From contig NC_014041.1 in assembly GCF_000023465.1 (NCBI RefSeq), forward strand, positions 3,478,001 through 3,542,000: a DNA stretch of 64,000 nt. The letters run 5' to 3'. The notes beneath the pieces are model-generated. The model did no database searches. It saw nothing but the letters and a program-made list of their open reading frames with translations, and was not told the DNA's origin. This DNA is from Zunongwangia profunda SM-A87. GTDB taxonomy: Bacteria > Bacteroidota > Bacteroidia > Flavobacteriales > Flavobacteriaceae. Positions 63,930 to 64,000 of the stretch are shown here, one piece after another. The position numbers and the translations under genes are program-made. Position 1 is the stretch's first letter. Each line of letters begins with the position of its first letter.

Positions 63930-64000
63930 ATGAAAAATTACTATTACATACTACTCCTCTTATCCACATTTTATGCCTGTAAAAAAAATCCTGATCAGAA
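63930..64000 (+). CDS. N-terminus of a lipoprotein (runs off the right edge)
   Basis: Only 23 codons are visible: MKNYYYILLLLSTFYACKKN and a few more. The hydrophobic core followed by FYAC and charged residues is a lipoprotein signal with Cys17. The mature protein lies outside the window and cannot be identified. Confidence 0.7.
   Translation, partial: MKNYYYILLLLSTFYACKKNPDQ

Overview
The window comes from a low-GC member of the Bacteroidota, most likely a marine or soil Flavobacteriaceae. The evidence is SusC/SusD pairs, a hybrid two-component regulator fused to an AraC domain, an RprX/RprY-type pair, the gene order bamD - rpoZ - coaBC - DUF4835 - recN, and promoter boxes of the TAnnTTTG type. 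Genus is not assigned.

Region 1 (1-6.8 kb) is a fructan utilisation locus, all on the minus strand: a sugar-sensing hybrid regulator, a sugar-porter MFS transporter, a GH32 fructanase lipoprotein and the start of a SusC porin that runs off the left edge. A perfect 17-bp inverted repeat lies between the regulator and the transporter. Region 2 (6.8-8.8 kb) is mostly gene-poor, with a DoxX-like protein and gene debris. Region 3 (8.8-11.7 kb) is a plus-strand operon of ECF sigma factor, zinc-finger anti-sigma factor with a HEAT-like tail, and two DUF4097 envelope proteins. Region 4 (11.9-19.1 kb) pairs a SusC/SusD transporter with a phosphocholine-type phospholipase C, suggesting capture of phospholipid or another phosphoester.

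Region 5 (19.6-30.8 kb) is a defence and toxin island that ends at a tRNA-Ser gene. It holds a HipBST-type three-gene kinase toxin system with three operator-like palindromes exactly 40 bp apart, an orphan ribbon-helix-helix antitoxin, three nuclease-like genes of different folds (CoiA-like PD-(D/E)XK with coiled coil, PDDEXK_4 type, GIY-YIG), and a Gabija-like pair (OLD-family ATPase/TOPRIM nuclease plus UvrD-like helicase). The helicase gene is split by an IS110-family element. Reading frame places that insertion almost to the base, and the noncoding leader of the element is a candidate bridge-RNA gene with short matches to its own end and to the target.

Region 6 (30.9-35.6 kb) has an SGNH esterase, an M28 peptidase and an IS3-family element with a 3-bp target duplication, set in repeat-rich noncoding DNA that includes two 106-bp near-identical copies, followed by pcm. 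Regions 7 and 8 (35.8-59.8 kb) are mainly housekeeping: an oxidoreductase, a 3-hydroxyacyl-CoA dehydrogenase, DUF1015, yggS, an exonuclease/GIY-YIG fusion, a DUF3857 transglutaminase-like protein, a voltage-gated-type K+ channel, miaA, rprXY, coaE, YbbR-like, a GT2, fabI, recN, DUF4835, coaBC, rpoZ, bamD, dapA, DUF6913 and a 5'-nucleotidase split into two genes. The right end (59.8-64 kb) has a protein of eight 16-residue repeats, a GH84 hexosaminidase, a VIT-family transporter and the first codons of a lipoprotein.
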